Below are positions 8,809-17,964 of a stretch of 64,000 nucleotides of DNA, one piece after another. The notes under the pieces are model-generated. The model had not been told where the DNA came from. It did no database searches and saw nothing but the letters and a program-made list of their open reading frames with translations. The stretch's first letter is position 1. Every line of letters begins with the position of its first letter. A program made the translations under genes and the position numbers. This DNA is from Corynebacterium frankenforstense. GTDB taxonomy: Bacteria; Actinomycetota; Actinomycetes; Mycobacteriales; Mycobacteriaceae. The stretch lies in the NCBI RefSeq assembly GCF_030211955.1, contig NZ_JASODI010000009.1, positions 1 to 64,000 on the forward strand, read 5' to 3'.

Positions 8809-9939
8809 ATGAACTCCCGCCGCCCGACGCTCGCCCAGGTCGCCAAGGAGGCCGGGGTCTCGCCGGCGACCGTGAGCCTGGTGCTCAACAAGCGGCCGGG
8901 CACGCGCATCTCCGAGGCGACCGCGCGCCGGGTGCGCGCCGCCGCCGACAAGCTCGGCTACCGGCCCGACCCCACGGCCCGCTCCCTGCGCACCGGCCGC
9001 TCGCTGACGGTCGGCTTCGTCTCCGACGAGGTGGCCACCACCCGTTTCGCCTCCGCGCTGATCCGCGGCAGCATCGACGTCGCCGAGCGCAGCGGCAACC
9101 TGGTGCTCATCAACGAGTGCCCCTTCGACGCCGAGCGCCTCGAGCGCGCCGTCGGCGGGCTGGTCTCCCGCCGCGTCGACGGCATCATCTTCGCGCTCAT
9201 GCGCTCGCGGCACGTCACGGTGCCGCGCCTGCCGGATTCGCTGAAGGCCGTGATCGTCAACGGCACAGCGACCGTCGCCGGCACCGACTGGCAGCTGCCC
9301 GCTGTGCTTCCCGACGAGCCCGTGGCCGGACGTAGGGCGGCGGAGTGCCTGCTGGCGCGTGGTCACCGCCGCATCGCCCTCGTCGGCCGCAATGACGAGA
9401 TGCTCGACCCTTCCGTCTCGGTGTGCGTCCCGGTGCGCATGGCGGCCGTCGACTCCGCGATGGCCGAGGCCGGACTCGACCTGACCATGGAGGTCCAGGG
9501 TTCGGTCTGGGAGCCGCCGCTGGGCGCGCGGGCCTTCGAGCGGGTACAGGCCTACAACGTGGAGCACCCGCAGGCGCCGGTCACCGCGGTGATCGCGGGC
9601 AACGACCGCATCGCCTTCGGTTTCTTCCAGGCCGCCGCGCACGCCGGGGTGCGCATCCCCGAGGAGATCTCCGTGATCTCCTTCGACGACGAGGTGCTGG
9701 CCTCCTACCTGGACCCGGGTCTGAGCACGGTGGCCATCCCGTACCTCGAGATGGGGCGGGCGGCCACGGAGCTGGTGCTCGAGCCGCGCAAGCTGCGCGG
9801 ACGCAAGCACACCCGCACCGGCGTGCAGATGGCGGAGGCCCGGGCCGCCGCGGCGGCCTTCCCCGGCCCGGTCGGGGAGGCCTACCTGGTGGACATGCCG
9901 CTGGTGGAGCGGGAGTCCGTGACCTCGGTCAGGGGCTGA
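8809..9939 (+). CDS. LacI-family transcriptional regulator
   Basis: This 376-residue regulator starts with a LacI helix-turn-helix (RPTLAQVAKEAGVSPATVSLVLN, residues about 4-26) and hinge helix (RPDPTARSLRTGRS). A periplasmic-binding-like effector domain follows, with VGFVSDEVATTRFASALIRGSIDVAE, RVDGIIFALMRSRHV, VTAVIAGNDRIAFGFFQAA and EISVISFDDEVLASYLDPGLSTV. The ligand is likely a sugar or nucleoside, but no sugar genes adjoin it. The start at 8809 is fixed by TAACCT (8796-8801) with a 7-base spacer and by the family N-terminus; an upstream in-frame extension to 8731 is not supported. Confidence 0.9.
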   Translation: MNSRRPTLAQVAKEAGVSPATVSLVLNKRPGTRISEATARRVRAAADKLGYRPDPTARSLRTGRSLTVGFVSDEVATTRFASALIRGSIDVAERSGNLVLINECPFDAERLERAVGGLVSRRVDGIIFALMRSRHVTVPRLPDSLKAVIVNGTATVAGTDWQLPAVLPDEPVAGRRAAECLLARGHRRIALVGRNDEMLDPSVSVCVPVRMAAVDSAMAEAGLDLTMEVQGSVWEPPLGARAFERVQAYNVEHPQAPVTAVIAGNDRIAFGFFQAAAHAGVRIPEEISVISFDDEVLASYLDPGLSTVAIPYLEMGRAATELVLEPRKLRGRKHTRTGVQMAEARAAAAAFPGPVGEAYLVDMPLVERESVTSVRG

Positions 9940-9944
9940 GGGGC

Positions 9945-9962
9945 GCGGGGCGCACGCCCCGC
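9945..9962. terminator. Hairpin between convergent lacI-type gene and fprA
   Basis: GCGGGGCG (9945-9952) pairs with CGCCCCGC (9955-9962) around a two-base loop. It lies between two stop codons and may serve both strands; no T-tract follows. Confidence 0.5.
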
Positions 9963-9969
9963 GGCCGGG

Positions 9970-11331
9970 CTACTTGTCCTGCGGACCGGCGTGGGCGACC
10001 ATCTCGTCCCACTCGACGATCTTCTTGCGTTCGCGGCCCTCGGCCTCGCCCAGGGCGCGCTCGGCGGCGTCCAGGCGGTGCCAGCCCTCCCAGGTGGTCA
10101 CCGCCAGGCCCTTGCCCTCGAGAAAGGCGAGCACCTCGGCCGGGTCGGTGGACTCCGGCTCGGCGAGCTTGCCGGCGTTGTAGTCCTCCAGCAGCATGCC
10201 GGTGGTCTCCTTGGCGTCGGACTTGGTGTTGCCGATCAGCCCCACCGGGCCGCGCTTGATCCAGCCGGTGGTGTAGAGGCCCGGCACGGCGGCGCCGTCC
10301 TCGTCGACGACGTGGCCGCCGTCGTTGGGGATCACGGCGCGCTTGTCGTCGAAGGGCACGCCCTCGACGGCGTCGGAGCGGTAGCCCACCGCGCGGTAGA
10401 CGGCCTGGACGGGCCAGACGGTGAACTTGCCGGTGCGGGTGACTCCGCCGTTGCCGTCGAGCTCGGTGCGCTCGGTCTTGAGCCCGGTGACCTTGCCGTT
10501 CTCGCCGAGGATCTCGACGGGCGACTCGAAGAAGTGGATCTGCAGGGTGTGCGGGGCGCCCTTCGGTTCGCGGATGGCGTAGTGCTCGAGGGTCTGGCAG
10601 ACCAGGTCCTGGGACTTCGACTCGCGGCGGGCCTTCTCGCTGGCCTCGTCGTAGTCGATGTCCTCCGGGTCGACGGTGACCTCGATGGTGTCGGAGTAGT
10701 CCAGCTCCTTGAGCTCGAGCGGGGTGAACTTCGCCTGGGCCGGGCCGCGGCGGCCGAAGATGTGCACCTCGCGGGCGGCGCTGGCGTTGAGGTTGTCGTA
10801 GACGTTGTCCGGGATCTCGGTGACGTGCAGCTCGTCGGCGGTCTTGGCCAGCACGCGGGAGATGTCCAGGCCGACGTTGCCCACGCCGATCACGGCGACC
10901 TGCTCGGCGGAGAGGTCCCAGTCGCGCGAGAAGTTCGGGTTGCCGTCGTAGAAGCCGACGAACTCGCCGGCGCCGTGCACGCCCTCCAGGTCCGCGCCCG
11001 GGATGTCGAGCACGCGGTCGCCGGTCGCGCCGGTGGAGAAGACCACGGCGTCGTAGTAGCGCTGCAGCTCCTCGACGCTCACGTCGACGCCGACGTTGAT
11101 GTTGCCCAGGAAGCGGATCTCCGGCTTCTCCATCACGTTGTGCAGCGACTTGACGATGCCCTTGATGCGCGGGTGGTCCGGTGCGACGCCGTAGCGGATC
11201 AGGCCGAACGGGGTGGGCATGCGCTCGTAGAGGTCGATGGAGACCTCCTGGCCGGACTTGATGAGGAGATCGGAGGCGTAGATGCCGGCAGGGCCGGCAC
11301 CGACGACGGCGACGCGCAGGGGGCGAGACAT
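9970..11331 (-). CDS. fprA: Ferredoxin/adrenodoxin-type NADP+ reductase
   Basis: This 453-residue FAD enzyme passes electrons between NADPH and ferredoxins. The N-terminal FAD fold has VAVVGAGPAGIYASDLL, then PTPFGLIRYGVAPDHPRIKGI, the signature of the adrenodoxin-reductase/FprA family. The NADP domain has VAVIGVGNVGLDISRVL and FGRRGPAQAKFTPLELKEL, and the C-terminus carries the family GWIKRGPVGLIGNTKSDAKET. The GTG or ATG further upstream gives an unrelated extension; the ATG at 11331 fits homologues and has an AAAGGAACC site about 10 bases away. It is divergent from pta-ackA, as I recall for C. glutamicum. Confidence 0.92.
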   Translation of the reverse strand: MSRPLRVAVVGAGPAGIYASDLLIKSGQEVSIDLYERMPTPFGLIRYGVAPDHPRIKGIVKSLHNVMEKPEIRFLGNINVGVDVSVEELQRYYDAVVFSTGATGDRVLDIPGADLEGVHGAGEFVGFYDGNPNFSRDWDLSAEQVAVIGVGNVGLDISRVLAKTADELHVTEIPDNVYDNLNASAAREVHIFGRRGPAQAKFTPLELKELDYSDTIEVTVDPEDIDYDEASEKARRESKSQDLVCQTLEHYAIREPKGAPHTLQIHFFESPVEILGENGKVTGLKTERTELDGNGGVTRTGKFTVWPVQAVYRAVGYRSDAVEGVPFDDKRAVIPNDGGHVVDEDGAAVPGLYTTGWIKRGPVGLIGNTKSDAKETTGMLLEDYNAGKLAEPESTDPAEVLAFLEGKGLAVTTWEGWHRLDAAERALGEAEGRERKKIVEWDEMVAHAGPQDK

Positions 11332-11789
11332 CGTGACGTGGGTTCCTTTACTTCTTGGGTCAGTTTCCGGGGCGCAGCTGGCGCGCCCGCTTCGGTACGT
11401 GTGCTGCACCATACCCGTTGGTGGGCGGAGTTTGCACCGAGCTGTCTATAACGGCGCCCAGTCTAACCGCCGCGGCGCGGTGGGGAAACCCCCGCCGCAT
11501 GTGGGCCCGCGCGCCGCCGCACCGGGGTGTGACACCAGCGTGGGGCGCATGCGCGGGGTCGACGCCGCTGCGGATGTTGGGCCGGTGTGGCGAGGGTACC
11601 CTCGGGGGTTGTCGCGTGAATGTTTCCCGCCGAGGTGCGGTCGCGGTGCCCCCGCCGCGCGGCCGGAGCGAAAAGAAAAACCAATCACGAAAAGAGCCCG
11701 CGGTGCGCTGCGCCACACTATTATGTCCGGTGCCCCGCGCCTGACGGCTCACGTCCGCAGCAGACGCCCACAGAAAGGTTGCTTCCCGC
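11332..11789. promoter_or_regulatory. 458-base divergent control region fprA / pta-ackA
   Basis: No gene is supported. In C. glutamicum pta-ackA is controlled by RamA, RamB and SugR. A TGGGGAAACCCCC at 11481-11493 has the paired G-run/C-run look of RamA sites, but this is only a suggestion. GGAGTTTGCACC near 11428-11439 shares part of a RamB core and is weaker. The pta ribosome binding site AGAAAGG lies near 11773-11779. The region around 11660-11700 is locally A-rich, unlike its surroundings. Confidence 0.4.
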
Positions 11790-13190
11790 ATGACTAACCC
11801 GGCGCCCTCCGCGGCCCCCTCGGCACTCCTCACCCTGGTCAACCGCACCTTCGACGGCCTGGACACCGCCGCCCTGGCCGAGTCCCTGGACCTCGCCCAC
11901 GCCGACCTGGCCCGTGTGGAGCCCACCGTCGGCGCCGCGCTCGCGGCCGGGCTGACCGACTCCGGTGCCACCCTGATCCGGGGGACCGGCGCCCTGGCGC
12001 ACGACGTCCGCGTCGCCGCCGCCCTCGGCGTGCCGTTGCTGCTGGTGATTGACGACGCCGCCGGCGTCGGCCGCCTCGCCGTCGCCGAGGCTGAGGCGGC
12101 CGGTGCGGTGGTCGCCGCGACCCTGACGGCCACCGAGCTCGCCGACGCCGGCCACGTGCGCGCGGCGCTGGCCGCGGTCGCTGACGACGCGAAGCCGGTC
12201 ATGTCGCCGGAGGTCTTCGAGCGCCGCCTGGCCGCCCAGGCCGCCGAGGTCGGCGCGCGCATCGTGCTGCCGGAGGGCGACGACGACCGCATCCTGGCCG
12301 CCGCCGACCAGTTGCTCAAGGCCGGCGTGGCGCGCCTGACCATCCTGGGTGACCCCCAGGACGTCGCCAAGCGGGCGAAGGACGCCGGGCTGGACCTTTC
12401 GGACGCCGAGGTCGTCGACCACCGCACCGACCCGCGCCGCGAGGAGTTCGCCACCGAGTTCGCCCGCCTGCGTGAGAAGAAGGGTGTCACCCTCGAGCAG
12501 GCGCGCGAGCAGATGGACGACGTCTCCTACTTCGGCACCATGCTCGTGCACACCGGCGCCGCCGACGGCATGGTCTCCGGTGCGGCGCACACCACCGCCG
12601 AGACGATCCGCCCGGCCCTGCAGATCATCCGCACCTCCCCGGAGGCCTCCGTGGTCTCCTCGATCTTCCTGATGGTGCTGCCGGGCAAGTTGTGGGCCTT
12701 CGGCGACTGCGCGGTCAACCCCAACCCGACCGCCGAGCAGCTCGGCGAGATCGCCGTCGTCTCCGCGCGCACCGCCGCCGGCTTCGGCATCGACCCGAAG
12801 GTCGCCGTGCTGTCCTACTCCTCCGGCGCCTCCGGTTCCGGCGCCGACGTCGAGCGCGCCGTCACGGCCGTCGAGACCGCGCGGAAGGCCGACCCGCAGC
12901 TCGCCGTCGACGGCCCGCTGCAGTTCGACGCCGCCTGCGACCCGGGCGTGGCCGCCAAGAAGATGCCCGACTCCCCGGTCGCGGGCCAGGCGAACGTCTT
13001 CGTCTTCCCGGACCTCGAGGCCGGCAACATCGGCTACAAGGCCGTGCAGCGCACCGCCGGCGCGCTGGCCGTCGGCCCGATCCTGCAGGGGCTCAACAAG
13101 CCGGTCAACGACCTCTCGCGCGGGGCGACGGTGCCGGACATTGTCAACACCGTGGCCATCACCGCGATCCAGGCGGGAGGGAACCGCTAG
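11790..13190 (+). CDS. pta: Phosphate acetyltransferase
   Basis: This 466-residue enzyme converts acetyl-CoA and phosphate to acetyl phosphate and CoA; with AckA it forms the reversible acetate pathway. The N-terminal third (about 1-135) is a short remnant of the DRTGG/BioD-like region. The catalytic PTA domain begins near [21 protein letters not shown], then shows [74 protein letters not shown] and [21 protein letters not shown]. This is the shorter actinobacterial form, not the 700-residue E. coli type. The ackA start lies 3 bases after its stop, so the two genes are a translational pair. Confidence 0.96.
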   Translation: MTNPAPSAAPSALLTLVNRTFDGLDTAALAESLDLAHADLARVEPTVGAALAAGLTDSGATLIRGTGALAHDVRVAAALGVPLLLVIDDAAGVGRLAVAEAEAAGAVVAATLTATELADAGHVRAALAAVADDAKPVMSPEVFERRLAAQAAEVGARIVLPEGDDDRILAAADQLLKAGVARLTILGDPQDVAKRAKDAGLDLSDAEVVDHRTDPRREEFATEFARLREKKGVTLEQAREQMDDVSYFGTMLVHTGAADGMVSGAAHTTAETIRPALQIIRTSPEASVVSSIFLMVLPGKLWAFGDCAVNPNPTAEQLGEIAVVSARTAAGFGIDPKVAVLSYSSGASGSGADVERAVTAVETARKADPQLAVDGPLQFDAACDPGVAAKKMPDSPVAGQANVFVFPDLEAGNIGYKAVQRTAGALAVGPILQGLNKPVNDLSRGATVPDIVNTVAITAIQAGGNR

Positions 13191-13192
13191 CC

Positions 13193-14386
13193 ATGTCGTA
13201 CGCACTCGTCCTCAACTCCGGCTCCTCCTCGATCAAGTTCCAGCTGGTCAACCCGTTGGCCTCGGCCACCGAGAAGCCCTTCGTCGTCGGCGTCGTCGAG
13301 CAGATCGGCGAGCCGCAGGGCGCGGTGACCCTCAAGACGCAGGAGGGCACCTTCGCCGTCGAGCAGGAGATCCCGGACCACACCGCCGGCCTGCAGCTCG
13401 CCTTCGAGCTGATGGACAAGCACCACTGCGGCCCGGGGCAGGTCGACGTGATCGCCTGCGGGCACCGCGTGGTCCACGGCGGCATCCTCTTCTCCGCGCC
13501 CGAGCTGATCAACGACCAGATCCTGGACATGATCCGGGACCTCATCCCGCTGGCGCCGCTGCACAATCCGGCCAATATCGCCGGCATCGAGGTCGCCCGC
13601 GAGATCCTGCCGGACATCCCGCACGTGGCCGTCTTCGACACCGGCTTCTTCCACACCCTGCCGCCGGCCGCCGCGATCTACCCGATCAACAAGGACGTCG
13701 CCGCGGAATACTCGCTGCGCCGCTACGGCTTCCACGGCACCAGCCACGAGTACGTCTCCCAGCAGGTCCCCGGGCTGCTCGGCCTGCCGCCGGCCGCGGT
13801 CAACCAGATCACCCTGCACCTGGGCAACGGCGCCTCGGCCGCCGCCATCCGCGGCGGGCTGGCCGTCGACACCTCGATGGGGCTGACCCCGCTGGCCGGT
13901 CTGGCCATGGGCACCCGCTCCGGCGACATCGACCCGGGCATCGTCTTCCACCTCTACCGCAACGGCATGTCGATCGACGAGATCGACAACCTGCTCAACA
14001 AGAAGTCCGGTGTCAAGGGCCTGGCCGGGGTCAACGACTTCCGCGCCTTGCGCGACATGATCCGCGACGAGGACGAGGACGCCTGGACGGCCTACAACGT
14101 CTACATCCACCAGCTGCGCCGCTACATCGGCGCCTACATGGTCTCGCTCGGCCGGGTCAACGCGATCACGTTCACCGCCGGCGTGGGCGAGAACGACTCG
14201 CACGTGCGCGCCGACGCGCTGGCCGGCATGGAGACCTACGGCGTCAAGATCGACCCGGACCGCAACGCCGGCCCGAACGACGGCCCGCGCGAGATCTCCA
14301 CGGACGACTCCGCGGTCAAGGTCTTCGTGGTGCCCACCAACGAGGAGCTGGCCATCGCCCGCTACGCGGTGGCCTTCGCGCAGTAA
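13193..14386 (+). CDS. ackA: Acetate kinase
   Basis: This 397-residue cytosolic kinase interconverts acetate plus ATP with acetyl phosphate plus ADP. Diagnostic stretches are [17 protein letters not shown] at the N-terminus (the N-G-S-S-S phosphate loop), [68 protein letters not shown] and [13 protein letters not shown]. The length is normal. The ATG at 13193 follows a GGGAGGGAACCG stretch spanning the pta stop, so the frames are coupled. A perfect 10-base hairpin lies between its stop and the convergent pknG stop. Confidence 0.98.
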   Translation: MSYALVLNSGSSSIKFQLVNPLASATEKPFVVGVVEQIGEPQGAVTLKTQEGTFAVEQEIPDHTAGLQLAFELMDKHHCGPGQVDVIACGHRVVHGGILFSAPELINDQILDMIRDLIPLAPLHNPANIAGIEVAREILPDIPHVAVFDTGFFHTLPPAAAIYPINKDVAAEYSLRRYGFHGTSHEYVSQQVPGLLGLPPAAVNQITLHLGNGASAAAIRGGLAVDTSMGLTPLAGLAMGTRSGDIDPGIVFHLYRNGMSIDEIDNLLNKKSGVKGLAGVNDFRALRDMIRDEDEDAWTAYNVYIHQLRRYIGAYMVSLGRVNAITFTAGVGENDSHVRADALAGMETYGVKIDPDRNAGPNDGPREISTDDSAVKVFVVPTNEELAIARYAVAFAQ

Positions 14387-14411
14387 CCCGCCGGCGCAGG
14401 CCCTGTTCCCG

Positions 14412-14435
14412 GTGGCGCGGCGTCAGCCGCGCCAC
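14412..14435. terminator. Bidirectional hairpin between ackA and pknG
   Basis: GTGGCGCGGC (14412-14421) and GCCGCGCCAC (14426-14435) form a perfect 10-base stem with a GTCA loop, ending on the pknG stop codon. It lacks a T-tract but sits between two convergent operons. Confidence 0.55.
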
Positions 14436-16927
14436 TAGAACCAGGTCTCGGGGCGGACCTGGTTGGCCATGTCCACCAGCGCGTAGCGGTGCCGGGCGAA
14501 GGGGGCGTTGCGCGCCAGGCGCCGCAGCGTGTCGGCCAGCCCGGCGCGCAGCCCGCGCTGGGTGAAGGGGAACTCGAAGAGGTCGTTGGGGCTGGCGGCC
14601 GCCTCGACGTCGGCGTCGCGCAGGAAGTTCAGCCCCGCCGAGAGCACCGCGGCCTGGATCTGCAGGAAGCGCGGCTCGTTGGTGGGGATCTCCGAGAGCC
14701 GGCGGGCGGCCCGGCGCACGCGCGACTCGGTCAGCTGCCCGCCGATCAGGTGCAGGATCGTGGTCAGCTGCGCCATGCGGTGGTGCCTCGAGGCCTGCGG
14801 CAGCCGGTCCAGTGCCCGCACGGCGGTCTCCAGCTGGTTCTCCGCCATCAGCTGGCGGGCCAGGCCGAAGGCGCTGGACACCGTGGTCGGGTTGGCCGCC
14901 CACACCAGCCCGTAGAGGCGGATGGTGTGGAAGCGCAGCACCTGCGGGTCGGTGCTCACGTGCGACCAGTCGTGCGGCAGCCGGGAGACGAAGCCGCCGT
15001 TGAGCTCCTCCAGGGTGGCGTGCACGCCGGCGATCGCGCGGGCGTCGTGCGGGTCGAGAAGGGCCACGCCCGAGTAGCCGAGGTTCTGCAGGATCAGCTC
15101 GTCGACGGCCGCCAGCGCCAGCTTCGGCGCGGACTCGCCGGGCAGGATGGTCAGCACCTCGAAGAAGTGCTTCTGCGCGGTCATCAGGTCGTCGAGCAGC
15201 AGCGAGGTCACCCCGGAGTACCAGTGGAAGCGCCAGTCGTTGCCCAGGGACTCCTCGAGGCTGGCCAGCCACTCGCGGGCCTGTCCGGTGAAGCCGAGGT
15301 CCAGCATCGCGCGCACCACGCCCAGCGGGATCTCCGCGGACCGGGTGTACTCCTCGGTGTGCATCGCCTGGCGCAGGGTCTCCAGCGCCTCCTCGGGCTC
15401 GGTGTAGGAGAACCCGGACAGCAGTGGCGCGCCGACGTCGTGGCGGTCGACCAGCGGGACGGCCAGGGCACCCACGACCTCCGGGGCGGTGATCGCCGCG
15501 GAGCGTTCGGTGCCGTCGAGCAGCTGGTCGGTGCGGAAGACGACGTGCTTGGTGCCGAAGGTGCGCCGCTGCGGGGAGAACAGCGAGTGCTGGTTGGGGT
15601 GCTGCACCCCGTCGCGCAGGGCGATGATCTCGCGCAGCACCCCGTAGAGCTGGCTGCGCAGCGCGCGGATGTCGGAGAAGCGCTTCTTCGGGTCCGGGCG
15701 AGTGGCCCGCTCGAGCAGCCGGTAGTAGCTGAGGTAGCCGCGCAGCAGCGGCTCCTCCGAGGGCGAGGGGATGCCCGGGGCGAAGGCGCCGTCCTCGACG
15801 GGCAGGTCGAGGGTGAGCGCGGCGAGGGTGCGCCCGATGGTGTAGATGTCGCTGGCCACCGACGGGCCCTCGGCGGCGACCTCGGGGGCCTGGAAGCCGC
15901 GGGTGCCGTAGATGTAGCCGTAGGAGCCGATGCCGGTCACGGCCCCCAGGTCGATCAGCGTGACCTGGTCCTCGGTGGCGATGATGTTCTCGGGCTTCAT
16001 GTCGTTGTAGACCACCCCGCGCACGTGCAGGTACTCCAGGGCGGGCAGCACCTGCAGGATGTAGGCGATGGCGACGTCGACGGGCATCAGCCCGCCGGGG
16101 TAGTCGCGCATCCGGTCCTTCAGGCTCGGCCCGCCGACGTACTCCATGACGATGAAGCCGCCGGGCACGCGCGGGTCGTCGATGAAGTTGAAGATCTTCA
16201 CCACGCCCGGGTGCGTGATGTCCGCGAGGAACTCCCGCTCCGCGGCGGCCACGCCGGCGTCCTTGTCGCCGGCCGCCGACTGCATGCCCTTGAGCACCAC
16301 CAGGCGCTCGGAGACGTTGCGGTCGCCGGCCAGGTAGATCCAGCCCATGCCGCCGTGGCCGATCACGCCGAGGATCTCGTACTGCCCGGCGACGACGTCG
16401 CCGGGCCTCAGCTGCGGCGGGTCGACCTTGGCGCCGGCGGCCTCGGGGTCCTTCAGCGCGGCCTCGGGAGGGACGAGGTCGATGAACGGCAGGGTGACCA
16501 TGCCGTCGGCGACCACCCAGTCCTGCCGGCGCCGCCCGCGCCGCGAGCGGAAGGTGTCCAGTGCTTTCCGACGCGCGCGTTCCGACGCATCGCGCCTGCG
16601 CTCGGCGTCGGTGCGTGGCCGCGGCGCCCCGGCACCGCGGTTGTCGCGCATCTTGTCCAGGTCTGCGAAGAGCCCGGCGAGGTTCGCCGGGTCGACCTGG
16701 AACTCGTCCTCGTCGTCCTCGTCCTCGGCGGCGAAGGGGTCGAAGGCGACGGCCTCGGTGCCGGGGGCGGGCGCGTCGCGCCCGTTGTCCTCGTCGGTGA
16801 ACGGGTCATAGGGCACGGCCTCGGTGGCCGGGCCCTCCTCGTCCTCGGCGGCGAAGGGGTCGAAGGCGACGGCCTCGGTCGCCGGGCCCTCGTCGTCCTG
16901 CTCGGAGCGGTTGCGCGGCTCGGTCAC
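14435..16927 (-). CDS. pknG: Serine/threonine protein kinase PknG
   Basis: This 830-residue soluble kinase phosphorylates the FHA protein OdhI, which controls 2-oxoglutarate dehydrogenase and so glutamate metabolism. The N-terminal region (1-150) is acidic and disordered, with three copies of TEAVxxDPF starting at Thr17, Thr35 and Thr57, likely autophosphorylation and OdhI-docking sites. There is no cysteine before the kinase domain, so the rubredoxin module of mycobacterial PknG is absent. The kinase domain (about 180-430) has IGHGGMGWIYLA, the catalytic lysine in VVLKGM, YNDMKPENII and LIDLGAV, with no Arg before the catalytic Asp, as in other PknG. The C-terminal half is TPR-like. It is last in the glnX-glnH-pknG operon and overlaps glnH by 4 bases. 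Confidence 0.96.
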   Translation of the reverse strand: MTEPRNRSEQDDEGPATEAVAFDPFAAEDEEGPATEAVPYDPFTDEDNGRDAPAPGTEAVAFDPFAAEDEDDEDEFQVDPANLAGLFADLDKMRDNRGAGAPRPRTDAERRRDASERARRKALDTFRSRRGRRRQDWVVADGMVTLPFIDLVPPEAALKDPEAAGAKVDPPQLRPGDVVAGQYEILGVIGHGGMGWIYLAGDRNVSERLVVLKGMQSAAGDKDAGVAAAEREFLADITHPGVVKIFNFIDDPRVPGGFIVMEYVGGPSLKDRMRDYPGGLMPVDVAIAYILQVLPALEYLHVRGVVYNDMKPENIIATEDQVTLIDLGAVTGIGSYGYIYGTRGFQAPEVAAEGPSVASDIYTIGRTLAALTLDLPVEDGAFAPGIPSPSEEPLLRGYLSYYRLLERATRPDPKKRFSDIRALRSQLYGVLREIIALRDGVQHPNQHSLFSPQRRTFGTKHVVFRTDQLLDGTERSAAITAPEVVGALAVPLVDRHDVGAPLLSGFSYTEPEEALETLRQAMHTEEYTRSAEIPLGVVRAMLDLGFTGQAREWLASLEESLGNDWRFHWYSGVTSLLLDDLMTAQKHFFEVLTILPGESAPKLALAAVDELILQNLGYSGVALLDPHDARAIAGVHATLEELNGGFVSRLPHDWSHVSTDPQVLRFHTIRLYGLVWAANPTTVSSAFGLARQLMAENQLETAVRALDRLPQASRHHRMAQLTTILHLIGGQLTESRVRRAARRLSEIPTNEPRFLQIQAAVLSAGLNFLRDADVEAAASPNDLFEFPFTQRGLRAGLADTLRRLARNAPFARHRYALVDMANQVRPETWF

Positions 16928-17964
16928 TGGGCTTCCTCCTCGCGGTAGATGGCGGGCGGGGGCGACTGGGCGGGCAGGTAGGGCCCGAACCAGCGGTCGT
17001 AGAGGCGCTGCCAGGTCCCGTCGGTGGTCACCCGGCGCAGCGTCTCGTTGACCTGGCGGATCAGCCCGGCCGCCTCGTCGGACTCATCGGCCGGGTCCTC
17101 GGGCTGGGCCATGGCCGCCCCGTAGTACTCGCGGGTCAGCGGCTCGCCGACGATCTCGGTGAAGTCGTCCTGGGCGGCGATGCCGGAGAGCATCGTGTCG
17201 TCGGCCAGGATCGCGTCGGCCTGGTTCTGCTGCAGGGCGACCAGGCAGTCCGACCAGTTGCGGGTCTTGAGCAGGGTCGCGCCCTCGGCGTCGGCGCGGG
17301 CGTGCTCGAGTCCGGTGGAGCCGTCGGCCACGCACACCGTGCGCCCGCCCAGGTCCGCCGGGCCCGAGATGCCGGGCTCCTTCTGCACCAGCAGCCGCAT
17401 CTGGGCGCGCAGGTAGGGCACGGAGAAGGCCATGGTCTCCTGGCGCTCCTCGGTGATCGAGGTCGAGCGCAGCACCATGTCCACCTGGCCGGCGGCGATC
17501 GCCTCGCGGCGCTGGGCGGACTCGAGGAAGCGGAACTCCACCCGGTCCGGGTCGCCGAAGATGTCGCGGGCGAACTCGCGGGCCAGCTCCACCTCGAAGC
17601 CGCGCAGCTCGCCGGACTGCGGGTCGCGGAAGCTGAGCAGGAACAGCGACTGGTCCACGCCCACGATCAGCCGGCCGCGCTGCACGATGGTCGGGATGCG
17701 CTCGCGGGCGGTGCGCCCGTCGGGGCGCAGCGAGCCGACGAGGTTCTCGGTGCTCTGCGGGTTGGCGGCGTGCTCGCCGTAGTGCTCGACGCTGGCGCCG
17801 GCCGGCAGCGGCGGGCCGTCGTCGCGTGCCGGGGCGTGGCGCTCGACCAGGGCGGGTGGGCCCCCGGCGTCGTGGCCGCAGGCCGCGGCGCCGAAGGCCA
17901 CGGCGACGGTGAGGCCGGCGGCGACGGCGCGCCGCGCGGCGTCGGAAATCTCTCTGCGCGTCAC
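16924..17964 (-). CDS. glnH: Amino-acid-binding lipoprotein sensor GlnH
   Basis: This 346-residue protein is an extracytoplasmic solute-binding lipoprotein. It has a signal peptide ending FGAAAC, a lipobox with Cys at about residue 28, and then an SBP_bac_3 domain (RLIVGVDQSLFLLSFRDPQSGELRGFEVELAREFARDIF, VDMVLRSTSITEERQETMAFSVPYLRA, DLGGRTVCVADGSTG and later QADAILADDTMLSGIA). In actinobacteria GlnH senses aspartate/glutamate/glutamine outside the membrane and signals through GlnX to PknG rather than feeding a transporter. No ABC permease or ATPase adjoins it, which supports that role. It overlaps both glnX and pknG by 4 bases (ATGA), so translation is coupled. Confidence 0.93.
   Translation of the reverse strand: MTRREISDAARRAVAAGLTVAVAFGAAACGHDAGGPPALVERHAPARDDGPPLPAGASVEHYGEHAANPQSTENLVGSLRPDGRTARERIPTIVQRGRLIVGVDQSLFLLSFRDPQSGELRGFEVELAREFARDIFGDPDRVEFRFLESAQRREAIAAGQVDMVLRSTSITEERQETMAFSVPYLRAQMRLLVQKEPGISGPADLGGRTVCVADGSTGLEHARADAEGATLLKTRNWSDCLVALQQNQADAILADDTMLSGIAAQDDFTEIVGEPLTREYYGAAMAQPEDPADESDEAAGLIRQVNETLRRVTTDGTWQRLYDRWFGPYLPAQSPPPAIYREEEAQ

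Noticed and set aside
11427..11440. GGAGTTTGCACC as a RamB site before pta
   Set aside because: It matches only part of the RamB core and lies far from pta; not strong enough to list as a site.
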